From contig JAHHUJ010000026.1 of the NCBI GenBank assembly GCA_020024075.1, forward strand, positions 1 to 14,983: DNA of 14,983 nucleotides, in the 5' to 3' direction. The notes under the pieces were generated by a model. The model saw only the letters and a list, made by a program, of their open reading frames with translations, ran no database searches and had not been told where the DNA came from. The translations under genes were made by a program, and so were the position numbers. This document shows, piece after piece, positions 1 through 6,687 of this stretch; the stretch's first letter is position 1, and the number at the start of each line of letters is the position of its first letter. The stretch is from Psychrobacter sp. GTDB lineage: Bacteria > Pseudomonadota > Gammaproteobacteria > Pseudomonadales > Moraxellaceae.

Positions 1-1
1 T

Positions 2-385
2 ATTAACCTAGGTGCCGATGCGCTATTTAAGTTTGATAAGTGGCAGCCTGAAAATATGTTGCCTAAAGGTCGAGCAGAGCTAGACGAATTAGCGGCGAAG
101 TTACGTCAATATCAAGACTTAGGTGAGACACGTATTGTCATCACAGCTCACACTGACCGTAAGGTTGATGATATGTATAACATGAACCTGTCTCAACTAC
201 GTGCACAAACTGTCCGTAGCTACTTAGTACAGCGTGGCGTTAATCCTAGTGCTATGATTGCTATAGGTGCAGGTGAGTCACAACCTGTTAAGCAGTGTTC
301 AACTAGCTTGCCACGTCAGCAAGAGATTGATTGTTTACAGCCAAACCGTCGTGTAACTTTGGATGTAACAGTTACACAAAATTAA
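2..385 (+). CDS. ompA: OmpA-type outer membrane protein, C-terminal domain (5' truncated by window)
   Basis: Only the last 127 residues are present; the reading frame is open through the left edge, so the N-terminal part is outside the window. The visible part is a periplasmic OmpA C-terminal domain, which binds the diaminopimelate of peptidoglycan non-covalently and tethers the outer membrane to the wall. The family's ligand residues are visible as the Asp of HTDR (fragment residue 52) and the Arg of LSQLRAQ (residue 67). Near the end, GAGESQPVKQC and IDCLQPNRRV give two cysteines 12 residues apart (99 and 111), matching the disulfide and the CLAPDRRV end of E. coli OmpA. That favours a true OmpA porin over a small OmpA-domain lipoprotein, although the beta-barrel cannot be checked here. 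A strong terminator follows 37 bp after the stop. A second OmpA-domain gene lies at 10941. Confidence 0.88.
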   Translation: MNLGADALFKFDKWQPENMLPKGRAELDELAAKLRQYQDLGETRIVITAHTDRKVDDMYNMNLSQLRAQTVRSYLVQRGVNPSAMIAIGAGESQPVKQCSTSLPRQQEIDCLQPNRRVTLDVTVTQN

Positions 386-422
386 TCAAAATCATTGATT
401 GAAAGCTAAATACTAGTTTAGT

Positions 423-458
423 AAAAGAGGGGCCAACCTAGAGTGGCCCCTCTTTTTT
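423..458 (+). terminator. Strong Rho-independent terminator after ompA
   Basis: A perfect 13-bp stem (423-435 pairing with 444-456) has a GC-rich core, AGAGGGGCCA against TGGCCCCTCT. The loop is 8 nt (436-443) and the stem runs into a T tract ending at 458. It should end ompA transcription before the deacetylase gene. Confidence 0.93.
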
Positions 459-465
459 GGTGTAT

Positions 466-471
466 TATAAT
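466..471 (+). promoter_or_regulatory. Candidate -10 box for the deacetylase gene
   Basis: A perfect TATAAT hexamer sits just 7 bp after the ompA terminator. Transcription would start near 478, giving a leader of about 40 nt to the ATG at 520. No good -35 is present, because the expected position falls inside the terminator stem. The site is plausible but weakly supported. It argues against the upstream TTG at 457 being the real start, as that codon would precede the transcript. Confidence 0.4.
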
Positions 472-519
472 GAGCTTGTTTATTCTCAATTTAATCTCTC
501 TAAATCAGACAAATACGCT

Positions 520-1425
520 ATGCTAAAAGTCGCATTCTCTCCTATATTTCTTTACCAAGTCCCAGAAAAGCATCGCTTTCCCATGCAGAAGTATCAGCTA
601 ATACCAGAGCGATTGATACAAGAAGGCACGCTGAGTGAAGCTAATTTTTTCGCTCCAAAGAGATTGAGTGAAGAAGAGATCCTAACCACACATACCGAAG
701 AGTATTGGGAGAAGCTAAAGACTCAGACGCTATCGCGTAAAGAAGCTCGAGCCATAGGTTTTGAGATGACTCCGGAGCTAGTCGAGCGGGGCCGATATAT
801 CGCTCATGCCACCTATGAATGCGCATTGTACGCCAAGCGTTATGGGGTATCCTTGAATGTATCAGGGGGTACACATCATTCCTTTGCTGATCATGGCGAA
901 GGGTTTTGTGTGTTCAATGATGTCTGTATAGCCAGTAATTTACTGCTATCACGAGGCGAGGCTAAGCGAATATTAATCGTTGACTTGGATGTGCATCAAG
1001 GCAATGGCAATGCCAGTATTATGGCGGATGAGCCGAGGGTCTTTGTGTTTAGTATGCATGGAGAGAAGAACTATCCATTTCGTAAGCAGGTCTCTGATTT
1101 AGACATAGAATTACCCAACGATACCGATGATGAGACTTATCTGACCCAGCTTAAGCAGACGCTACCGAGGTTAATTGACGAGCACAAGCCTGATCTGATT
1201 TTTTATCAGTCAGCAGTGGACGTGTTGGCGACAGATAAGCTGGGCAAGCTGTCTTTAACACCAGAAGGCTGTAAGCAACGTGACGACTTTGTATTACGTC
1301 AAGCCAGAGATAATAACATCCCCATTGCAGTTGTGATGGGTGGGGGCTACTCTGAGGATGTTGAAGATGTGGTAGAAGCCCACTGCAATACTTTTAGACT
1401 GGCCAAGCAACTGTTCTTTGCTTAA
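520..1425 (+). CDS. Histone deacetylase superfamily (class IV-like) zinc deacetylase
   Basis: A 301-residue, probably cytoplasmic, zinc-dependent amidohydrolase of the arginase/deacetylase fold. These enzymes remove acetyl groups from protein lysines or small acetylated amines; the substrate here is unknown. The N-terminal HRFPMQKYQL is typical of bacterial HDAC11-like (class IV) proteins. Active-site residues are all visible, numbered from the ATG at 520: tandem histidines of GGTHHSF (H119, H120), zinc ligands D157 and H159 in DLDVHQGNG, third zinc ligand D234 in SAVDVL, and the catalytic tyrosine Y277 in GGGYS. It should therefore be active. An in-frame TTG at 457 would add 21 unconserved residues and lies inside the terminator T tract, so the ATG at 520 is preferred; its Shine-Dalgarno sequence is poor. 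The gene appears monocistronic and converges on the kinase gene, with only 44 bp between stops and no clear terminator there. Confidence 0.9.
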   Translation: MLKVAFSPIFLYQVPEKHRFPMQKYQLIPERLIQEGTLSEANFFAPKRLSEEEILTTHTEEYWEKLKTQTLSRKEARAIGFEMTPELVERGRYIAHATYECALYAKRYGVSLNVSGGTHHSFADHGEGFCVFNDVCIASNLLLSRGEAKRILIVDLDVHQGNGNASIMADEPRVFVFSMHGEKNYPFRKQVSDLDIELPNDTDDETYLTQLKQTLPRLIDEHKPDLIFYQSAVDVLATDKLGKLSLTPEGCKQRDDFVLRQARDNNIPIAVVMGGGYSEDVEDVVEAHCNTFRLAKQLFFA

Positions 1426-1469
1426 TTGTTTTTTAGTTTAGCAGTGAATTAGCTTACTTATTAGTCCGC

Positions 1470-3260
1470 TTATGAAAAGTTAGGCTTTTCTACTGTAACG
1501 CTGTCATTGACCGGCAGTAACACAATAAAGCGAGTTCGACCATTATAAGTATCGGTGCGAATACGACCATTGTGAGCTTCCACAATTTGAGCCACTAAAG
1601 ACAATCCTAGTCCAGAGCCTTTTCTTTGCTGCTGTAAACGCACAAAAGGACTAAAAATCTCATTACGCTTGTCCAAAGGTATGCCTTTGCCTTGGTCAAT
1701 AACGGCCAACACGGCAAAATTAGGCTCAATAACTGGCTCAGCTTTTGGTCGACGTAGGCGTTTAGTAAAGCTGGTATCATTGGGTTTTGAGGAGTCGGCT
1801 TTTGCTTTATTGCTTTTGTCCTGCTGCTTAGCTGGCTGCTGTGTTTGACTTAGTGCTGACTGCTCCGCAGTTTTTGGACCTACAGTCTCTAAGTCAACAG
1901 ACTCAGTAGTTTTATTATTAATTTCATTATTAGTGCTAGCATTAGGGGTAGGGGGCTGACCAGCCTCAGCTAAAGTTCCTTGCTCTGAATCAGCAGAGCC
2001 ATCTTCTAAAGCTAAAAGCTGTTCCTCGGCGGTATGCTCTTCTGACTTAGCCATTGCGATTTGATCTAATAGCTGCTTAGGTGGGTACAGTGCTTCTTCT
2101 TGTTCGACCACGCCATATAGGTGTACCTCGATTGGTGGCTCGCCATGAATCAACGCATTGTTTAATAGGTTTCGAATTAAGTGAATCAATAACTTAGGCT
2201 GACCTTCAATGATTAAGGATTTGCCGTATAAAGTGGCTTCAGGATAATGCTGACACTCTTGGCTAATTAATTCATAAAAATCAAAGCGCTCATTGGTCTG
2301 CGCGGCATGACCTGCATCGAGGCGACTGACTAATAAGATACTCTCTACCAAATCATTTAAGCCGGTTAAGTCACGATTGACCGCTTGAGCTCTTTTGTGG
2401 AACTTGGCCTGAGTTTCCTCCGACATCTCACTGGCTAGCATTTCCATCATCTCAATTTGTAGACGAATTCGGGTGATGGGGGTGCGCAGTTCATGTGAGG
2501 CATGGGCCAGTAGTAAACTATTGGCATCGATAAGTTGTTCAATCTTCTGTGCCGCTTGGTTGAAGCCTCGAGCTAGGCTGGCAATTTCATCGGTACCTTT
2601 GGCAGGTACGCGCACACTAAAGTTACCTTCACCCAATTGAGCCATTTGTTTGCTCATCTGGTTTAGACGCCAAGTTATCGAGTGGGCAATCCACCATAGA
2701 ACGATTGACATAAGGGTAAGTAGCGCAAGAGTACCGGTAAAGAGGTTTAATACCGCCCATACCTCTGAGCGTTTTGGAGGGTTGCGTGGCTCATATAATA
2801 AAGTATAGCCGCGGTCACTCATGGCTTGGACGTTGACCTGATCTGATGAAAAAAATGCCGGCAATAGACGCGAGATTAATGACGGATCATCGGGTAGTTG
2901 CTTGGGCAAATCACTGTCATCGGTTTGAATCAGTAAGTTGCCATTACGATCATAAAGCCCCATTTTCGCTTGTAGAGACTCATCAAAGACATCAAAGCTT
3001 CTTTTGATAACTGCCAGCATAAATCTAGCTTGCAAAAGCTCATTCATAGTGGTGGCATTATCTAGCTCATCCACGAAGGGATCAATTTGGCTAACAATTT
3101 GCTTAGCAAGTACTTCCCAGCGGGCATCTGCTGAGTTGTTGTGCACTAGGTTCATTAGAGTAACCATGCCAGCAGCAAACAGCATCAGAGTCAGTACCAC
3201 ACTGAAAAAAAGCTTACTAAAGACGGAGGATGAGAAGTTAAATCGAGGACGACGAATCAT
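1470..3260 (-). CDS. Membrane sensor histidine kinase with a long insert in the ATPase domain
   Basis: A 596-residue inner-membrane kinase that should phosphorylate the response regulator encoded just upstream (3362-4084). Domain order: TM1 about 16-38; periplasmic sensor about 39-165; TM2 about 168-192; HAMP about 190-243; HisKA with H-box ASHELRTPITR, phosphoacceptor H256; then HATPase. ATPase motifs are intact: N-box NLLNNALIHG (364-373), G1 DQGKGIP (522-528), F-box IFSPFVRL (535-542), G2 GSGLGL (548-553). The N-box to G1 distance is about 150 residues, where roughly 25-35 is usual. The excess (about 385-512) is a hydrophilic stretch rich in Q, S, T, A and E that looks disordered. The frame is continuous, so this is an insertion rather than a frameshift. 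The ATG at 3260 has a weak Shine-Dalgarno. The signal is unknown. The regulator resembles RstA/OmpR-type proteins, so an RstB-like role is possible but unproven. Confidence 0.9.
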   Translation of the reverse strand: MIRRPRFNFSSSVFSKLFFSVVLTLMLFAAGMVTLMNLVHNNSADARWEVLAKQIVSQIDPFVDELDNATTMNELLQARFMLAVIKRSFDVFDESLQAKMGLYDRNGNLLIQTDDSDLPKQLPDDPSLISRLLPAFFSSDQVNVQAMSDRGYTLLYEPRNPPKRSEVWAVLNLFTGTLALLTLMSIVLWWIAHSITWRLNQMSKQMAQLGEGNFSVRVPAKGTDEIASLARGFNQAAQKIEQLIDANSLLLAHASHELRTPITRIRLQIEMMEMLASEMSEETQAKFHKRAQAVNRDLTGLNDLVESILLVSRLDAGHAAQTNERFDFYELISQECQHYPEATLYGKSLIIEGQPKLLIHLIRNLLNNALIHGEPPIEVHLYGVVEQEEALYPPKQLLDQIAMAKSEEHTAEEQLLALEDGSADSEQGTLAEAGQPPTPNASTNNEINNKTTESVDLETVGPKTAEQSALSQTQQPAKQQDKSNKAKADSSKPNDTSFTKRLRRPKAEPVIEPNFAVLAVIDQGKGIPLDKRNEIFSPFVRLQQQRKGSGLGLSLVAQIVEAHNGRIRTDTYNGRTRFIVLLPVNDSVTVEKPNFS

Positions 3261-3299
3261 AGAAGTTTCTAATGTAAATTGAGCCTGCTAAAAATAAGA

Positions 3300-3334
3300 T
3301 AGCGATTCAACTTGATAATGAAATTGAATCGCTA
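3300..3334 (-). terminator. Intercistronic hairpin between regulator and kinase (possible attenuator)
   Basis: A perfect 11-bp inverted repeat (TAGCGATTCAA at 3300-3310, TTGAATCGCTA at 3324-3334) has a 13-nt loop. It lies in the 101-bp gap between the regulator stop and the kinase start. On the minus strand the stem is followed by a U-rich run, TCTTATTTTT. The stem is AT-rich, so termination would be partial; it could lower kinase relative to regulator or act as an RNA processing or stability element. Confidence 0.5.
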
Positions 3335-3361
3335 AATATTTAATGCAGTAAGCCCGTATCG

Positions 3362-4084
3362 TTATACTTGGTCGGTAGCAAACTGATAGCCCACACCACG
3401 AACGGTAATAATACGTTTTGGCTGGCGAGGGTTGTCTTCGATTAGCGCTCTTAGACGAGAGATGTGCACATCTATGGCACGATCAATGTTGTCTGAGCTG
3501 TCATCGTTAGGCATAGCCTGCCATAATTGCTCACGATTTAAGACTTTGCCGGCGTGAGTAGCGAAGTAATGTAGCAGTTGGAATTGATGCGTGGTCAAAC
3601 GCACTGGCTTATCATCAATAGTTACCTCATGGCTGTCTGGGAAGACGCTTAGACGACCAAAAGTTAAGCTGTCTGATTGACTGTCTGCTTGATTTGGCTG
3701 CTCATGACGGCGCAGCACAGCGCGGATACGTGCCAGTAGTTCACGCGGCTCAAAAGGCTTGGCGATATAATCATCGGCACCCATCTCTAAGCCCAACACT
3801 CGGTCTGTGGTATCGCCTTTGGCAGTTAACATCACGATAGGCACTTTATTGGTTTGGCTGTTTTTGCTACCACGAATCTTCTGACAGACTTGCATACCAT
3901 CCATATCAGGTAGCATTAAATCTAAAATAATCAAATCAATAGCGCGCTCTTTGGCATCTAGGATATCTAGACCTTCTTGGCCTGTGGGGGCATGATGAAC
4001 TTCATAATAGTTCATCGTTAAATAGTCGCTAATCAGTTCAGCTAAATCTGGATCATCTTCAATTATTAGTATTTGTTTGCTCAT
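3362..4084 (-). CDS. OmpR-family two-component response regulator
   Basis: A 240-residue cytoplasmic DNA-binding regulator. The receiver domain (about 1-122) has acidic pocket residues E9, D10 and D11, phosphoacceptor D55 in LDLMLPDMDG, T87 in MLTAKG and K109 in IAKPFEP. A winged-helix Trans_reg_C domain (about 143-237) ends with ITVRGVGYQF, the usual OmpR-family wing. The start is the ATG at 4084, preceded by AAGGA five bases upstream; an in-frame TTG 21 bp further up would add seven residues and has no ribosome binding site. The gene comes first in a two-gene operon with the sensor kinase. Its overall look is closest to RstA/OmpR-type proteins; the regulon is unknown. A pair of RstA-box-like direct repeats about 300 bp upstream (4380-4424) hints at autoregulation or control of the divergent cytochrome gene. 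Confidence 0.93.
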   Translation of the reverse strand: MSKQILIIEDDPDLAELISDYLTMNYYEVHHAPTGQEGLDILDAKERAIDLIILDLMLPDMDGMQVCQKIRGSKNSQTNKVPIVMLTAKGDTTDRVLGLEMGADDYIAKPFEPRELLARIRAVLRRHEQPNQADSQSDSLTFGRLSVFPDSHEVTIDDKPVRLTTHQFQLLHYFATHAGKVLNREQLWQAMPNDDSSDNIDRAIDVHISRLRALIEDNPRQPKRIITVRGVGYQFATDQV

Positions 4085-4189
4085 AATAATCCTTAAAATC
4101 TTCAATAAATTATTTAATAAATGTTCTATTTGCTTAACTTAGCCTTGAGTGGGATTAGTCATTAAGCATTGCTAGTCAGTAATCTAATT

Positions 4190-4217
4190 GTTATTTTACT
4201 GGCCCGTTATTTTACTG
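4190..4217. repeat. 12-bp direct repeat, period 16
   Basis: GTTATTTTACTG occurs exactly at 4190-4201 and again at 4206-4217, separated by four bases. It may be a small duplication or a pair of regulator half-sites about 1.5 helical turns apart. Confidence 0.7.
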
Positions 4218-4230
4218 AGTCTTACTATCG

Positions 4231-4258
4231 ATAGCTTTATAAAAATAGCTTTATAAAA
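4231..4258. repeat. Perfect 14-bp tandem duplication
   Basis: ATAGCTTTATAAAA is repeated head-to-tail with no mismatch at 4231-4244 and 4245-4258. This is probably a recent slippage duplication. Confidence 0.85.
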
Positions 4259-4379
4259 GTAGAGGGGGTTAACGAGTAAGATATCAGTTTTATATTTATA
4301 GCCAATTCCACTTAATATTTAAGCTTACTTTAAGAGGTATTATAACTATATTCACTAGCCCCTGCCTATCTTAACAATA

Positions 4380-4424
4380 CACAGTTTGTTACTTTTAATC
4401 TCTATTGTTACACAGTCTGTTACT
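4380..4424. promoter_or_regulatory. Pair of RstA-box-like direct repeats, 31 bp apart
   Basis: CACAGTTTGTTACT (4380-4393) and CACAGTCTGTTACT (4411-4424) differ at one base. Their starts are 31 bp apart, close to three helical turns, so both would face the same side of the DNA. Compared with the E. coli RstA box TACATNTNGTTACA, the copies match 9 and 8 of the 12 specified positions, including the whole GTTAC core. They lie between the OmpR-family regulator and the divergent cytochrome gene. Binding by that regulator is inferred, not shown. Confidence 0.4.
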
Positions 4425-4691
4425 CTGACTATAAATAACCTATTGAGGAATGGGTTGAATAGTTAATATAGGTGATAATAGTCAACCTTAATTCAATGAT
4501 GCAAAAAAATTATTCAAAAAAAGGCATCAGACCTATTTATTCATAATACAAGTATCCAGGCTCTTGTTATAGCAATAAATAGTTTATCATTAAAACTCAA
4601 TGGCTATGGCTATCAGTATGTTGATAATCGTTAGGTGTTTTGCTAGTTGTGTTTGCATACTGTGCACAACGGCATAGGGTCAAACATATTA

Positions 4692-4731
4692 TAACCACAC
4701 CTCGCCTAACCTAACCATACCTCGCCTAAGG
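4692..4731. repeat. 20-bp tandem duplication, GC-richer than its surroundings
   Basis: TAACCACACCTCGCCTAACC (4692-4711) is followed directly by TAACCATACCTCGCCTAAGG (4712-4731), with 17 of 20 positions identical. The conserved core is ACCTCGCCTAA. It lies about 170 bp upstream of the cytochrome b561 start. Function is unknown. Confidence 0.8.
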
Positions 4732-4898
4732 TAGCCAAACACTTGTGAGTAGTTCACTTAATAAAGCAACTTATTATCACCCTTATTGCCAAAGCTGAAG
4801 CCTCAATAAAAAGGCAATATTTACACAAAGTAATGACTCGTTGCTATGATAATAGGCTATTATTTTATTTTTAATAATTTAAAGTGAATAGGTAAATT

Positions 4899-5459
4899 AT
4901 GTCTATGGCACCAAATAACCATCACTCTCGTACTGTGACAGCAGTGAAGCCTAATAAGTGGTCTTCTGCGGTAAAGATTTTTCATTGGGGTAGCGTACTG
5001 CTGCTTATTGTTGTCTGGGGTATGATAACCCTACATAAGGGTTCATCAGCAGGGGATACGTATTTAGATTTACACCGAGCCTTTGGGGTCAGCCTATTGT
5101 TCTGGATGATTGCTAGGGTAATTAGTCGTGTTATTAGCCCAACACCTGCTAGCGTACCCATGCCAAAGTGGCAGACTGCAGTGTCGCATCTGACTCATTT
5201 ATTACTTTATGTATTACTATTTGCCATGCCGTTATCAGGTATCTTGATGACTTGGTATGGGGGAAGAAGTATTGATATGTTTGGTTTGTTTCAGTTGCCT
5301 AGTATCTTGGCCACAGACCGAGGTCAGGCAAGATTTTTTAATAATTTGCATACCGATGTGATCTGGCCAACACTGTTGGTATTTACCGCGTTACATATTT
5401 TAGGTGCGTTACAGCATCAATTTATCAAAAAAGACAATATTATATCGCGTATGAAATAG
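4899..5459 (+). CDS. Cytochrome b561 family di-heme membrane protein
   Basis: A 186-residue inner-membrane protein with four transmembrane helices at about 28-46, 61-80, 96-117 and 152-171. Histidines suited to b-heme ligation lie at or near helix ends: H29 (KIFHWGS), H59 (LDLHRAFG), H97/H100 (SHLTHLLLY), and H151, H166 and H173 near helix 4. This is the pattern of prokaryotic CybB/YodB-type cytochrome b561. Such proteins carry electrons between the quinone pool and a periplasmic acceptor, and some E. coli relatives are superoxide:quinone oxidoreductases. Which function applies here cannot be read from sequence. The N-terminal 20 residues are a hydrophilic extension. The gene stands alone, has a weak ribosome binding site (AGG upstream of the ATG at 4899), and ends at a bidirectional terminator shared with minE. 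Confidence 0.88.
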   Translation: MSMAPNNHHSRTVTAVKPNKWSSAVKIFHWGSVLLLIVVWGMITLHKGSSAGDTYLDLHRAFGVSLLFWMIARVISRVISPTPASVPMPKWQTAVSHLTHLLLYVLLFAMPLSGILMTWYGGRSIDMFGLFQLPSILATDRGQARFFNNLHTDVIWPTLLVFTALHILGALQHQFIKKDNIISRMK

Positions 5460-5539
5460 CCTTCTGTATAGGCTGCTATATATAGTGGTATGCTATGTTT
5501 ATTGGTACGTTATATTTATTGATATTTATGTATAAGCAT

Positions 5540-5567
5540 AAAAAAATCGCCCATTGGCGATTTTTTT
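5540..5567. terminator. Bidirectional Rho-independent terminator between cytochrome b561 and minE
   Basis: A perfect 12-bp stem (5540-5551 with 5556-5567) has core ATCGCC/GGCGAT, a 4-nt loop, seven A's before and seven T's after. Because it is A-rich on one side and T-rich on the other, it can end both the rightward cytochrome transcript and the leftward minCDE transcript, whose stop is 20 bp away. Confidence 0.93.
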
Positions 5568-5587
5568 ATTATAAGTGGTGCTAAAGC

Positions 5588-5872
5588 TTATTTAGCATCA
5601 GGCAGGTTGATGTTCATCTCTAACACGTCAAGGTTGTCTTCATGACGATGGTTGATGTTCACATCATTAATCTGTACCCCGTTAACGTACTTATTTACCA
5701 CTTCAAGAATTTCACGCTTCATTTTCTCAATGCGGTCTGTGGTAAGACGAGAATTTAAACGGTTTTCACTGGCAACAATAACTTTAAGTCGCTCAGTGGC
5801 TGTGTTGGCGCTTCCAGAGGTTTTAGTCTCTGTGCCAAACAGACTGCTCCAAAATCCTTTTTTTCTAGACAT
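5588..5872 (-). CDS. minE: Cell division topological specificity factor MinE
   Basis: A 94-residue protein that stimulates MinD ATPase and drives Min oscillation, keeping the MinCD inhibitor away from midcell. The N-terminal GFWSSLFG (6-13) is the short amphipathic membrane-targeting segment. Residues about 27-43 (ERLKVIVASENRLNSRL) form the conserved MinD-contact region. The C-terminal part (about 45-92) is the topological-specificity dimer domain. Length is near the usual 88-90 residues. The ATG is two bases after the minD stop. The G-rich end of minD (TGGGGG) supplies the Shine-Dalgarno, so translation is probably coupled to minD. It is the last gene of the minus-strand cluster, followed by a terminator. 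Confidence 0.97.
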   Translation of the reverse strand: MSRKKGFWSSLFGTETKTSGSANTATERLKVIVASENRLNSRLTTDRIEKMKREILEVVNKYVNGVQINDVNINHRHEDNLDVLEMNINLPDAK

Positions 5873-5874
5873 AC

Positions 5875-6687
5875 TTAACCCCCAAACCAGCGTTGTAAGA
5901 AACTTTTTTTCTTAACGTCAATATGACGTAACGGTCTTTCTTCACCTAAGAAGCGTGCAACGATGTCATCATAGCACTGACCAGCTACTGAATCTTGGTA
6001 GTGAATCACAGGTTCACCATGGTTAGAAGCTTCAAGGACACTATTACTTTCTGGAATTACCCCAAGTAAAGGTACTTTTAAGATGTCGTTAGAAATGGTA
6101 TCGATATCCATCATTTCTTTTGCAGCAGCGCGTTCAGGGTTATAACGGTTAATAACCAAGTGTTCGCGGACGGTGCCAGTACCTTCTTCTACTTTTTTAG
6201 TGCGGCTTTGTAGCACGCCAATGATGCGGTCAGAGTCACGTACGGAAGAGATTTCAGGGTTGGTAACGATGATGGCTTCATCTGCATGGTACATTGCAAG
6301 CTGCGCACCACGCTCAATACCCGCTGGCGAGTCACAAATGATGTAGTCAAATTGCTTTGATAGCTCATCCATAACCTCAGCAACCCCTTCATCGGTTAGG
6401 GCATCTTTGTCTCTGGTTTGGCTGGCAGGCAGAATGTATAGATTCTCCAATTGCTTGTCTTTAACCAAAGCTTGCTGTAAGCGGGCATTTCCTGAGATTA
6501 CATCAACGAAATCATAAACAATGCGGTTTTCACAGCCCATAAGCAGGTCAAGGTTACGCAGGCCCACATCGAAGTCGATGACCACTGTTTTGTAACCACG
6601 TAATGCTAAGCCTGCGGCAAAAGAAGCACTTGTCGTCGTTTTGCCGACACCGCCTTTACCTGAGGTAATTACAACGATTTTTGCCAC
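5875..6687 (-). CDS. minD: Septum site-determining ATPase MinD
   Basis: A 270-residue ParA/MinD-family ATPase. It dimerises with ATP on the inner membrane, recruits MinC to block FtsZ rings near the poles, and is released by MinE. The deviant Walker A is GKGGVGKTT (10-18) with signature lysine K11 and P-loop K16. VVIDFDVGLRNLD (35-47) carries the switch I aspartate, and ICDSPAGIE is the Walker B region. The C-terminal tail KKKSFLQRWFGG is the amphipathic membrane-targeting helix. The start codon is GTG at 6687, fixed by the universal MAKIVVITSGKGG beginning and by GGAG nine bases upstream. The two-codon ORF ATG-CCA-TAG lies between that Shine-Dalgarno and the GTG and overlaps it by one base. 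The gap to minC is 313 bp, long for min genes, so a separate promoter is likely. Confidence 0.98.
   Translation of the reverse strand: MAKIVVITSGKGGVGKTTTSASFAAGLALRGYKTVVIDFDVGLRNLDLLMGCENRIVYDFVDVISGNARLQQALVKDKQLENLYILPASQTRDKDALTDEGVAEVMDELSKQFDYIICDSPAGIERGAQLAMYHADEAIIVTNPEISSVRDSDRIIGVLQSRTKKVEEGTGTVREHLVINRYNPERAAAKEMMDIDTISNDILKVPLLGVIPESNSVLEASNHGEPVIHYQDSVAGQCYDDIVARFLGEERPLRHIDVKKKSFLQRWFGG

Larger units (their letters stand above)
4085..4898. other. Long intergenic region between divergent regulator and cytochrome b561 genes
   Basis: This 814-bp stretch has no convincing ORF in either direction. It must hold the promoters of the two divergent genes, but no hexamer pair with good spacing stood out. 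It contains four separate short direct repeats, listed individually: 4190-4217, 4231-4258, 4380-4424 and 4692-4731. Much of it is very AT-rich. Confidence 0.7.

Noticed and set aside
457..519. TTG-initiated N-terminal extension of the deacetylase
   Set aside because: The start lies inside the ompA terminator T tract and before the likely -10 box. The extension has no family similarity, so the ATG at 520 was chosen.
641..874. 77-codon minus-strand ORF
   Set aside because: It lies entirely within the deacetylase gene on the opposite strand and has no supporting features.
1426..1469. Terminator between the convergent deacetylase and kinase genes
   Set aside because: No stem of useful length could be drawn in the 44 bp, despite a short T run.
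3004..3282. 92-codon plus-strand ORF
   Set aside because: It lies antisense to the sensor kinase N-terminus, has no family resemblance, and is a shadow of the kinase frame.
4085..4105. Seven-residue TTG extension of the response regulator
   Set aside because: It has no ribosome binding site. The ATG at 4084 has AAGGA at the right distance and gives the usual receiver-domain N-terminus.
4497..4529. TGATGC/GCATCA inverted repeat as a terminator or operator
   Set aside because: It has only six pairs around a 21-nt A-rich loop, within chance expectation for this AT-rich stretch.
5652..5915. 87-codon plus-strand ORF over minE and the minD end
   Set aside because: It is antisense to two certain genes.
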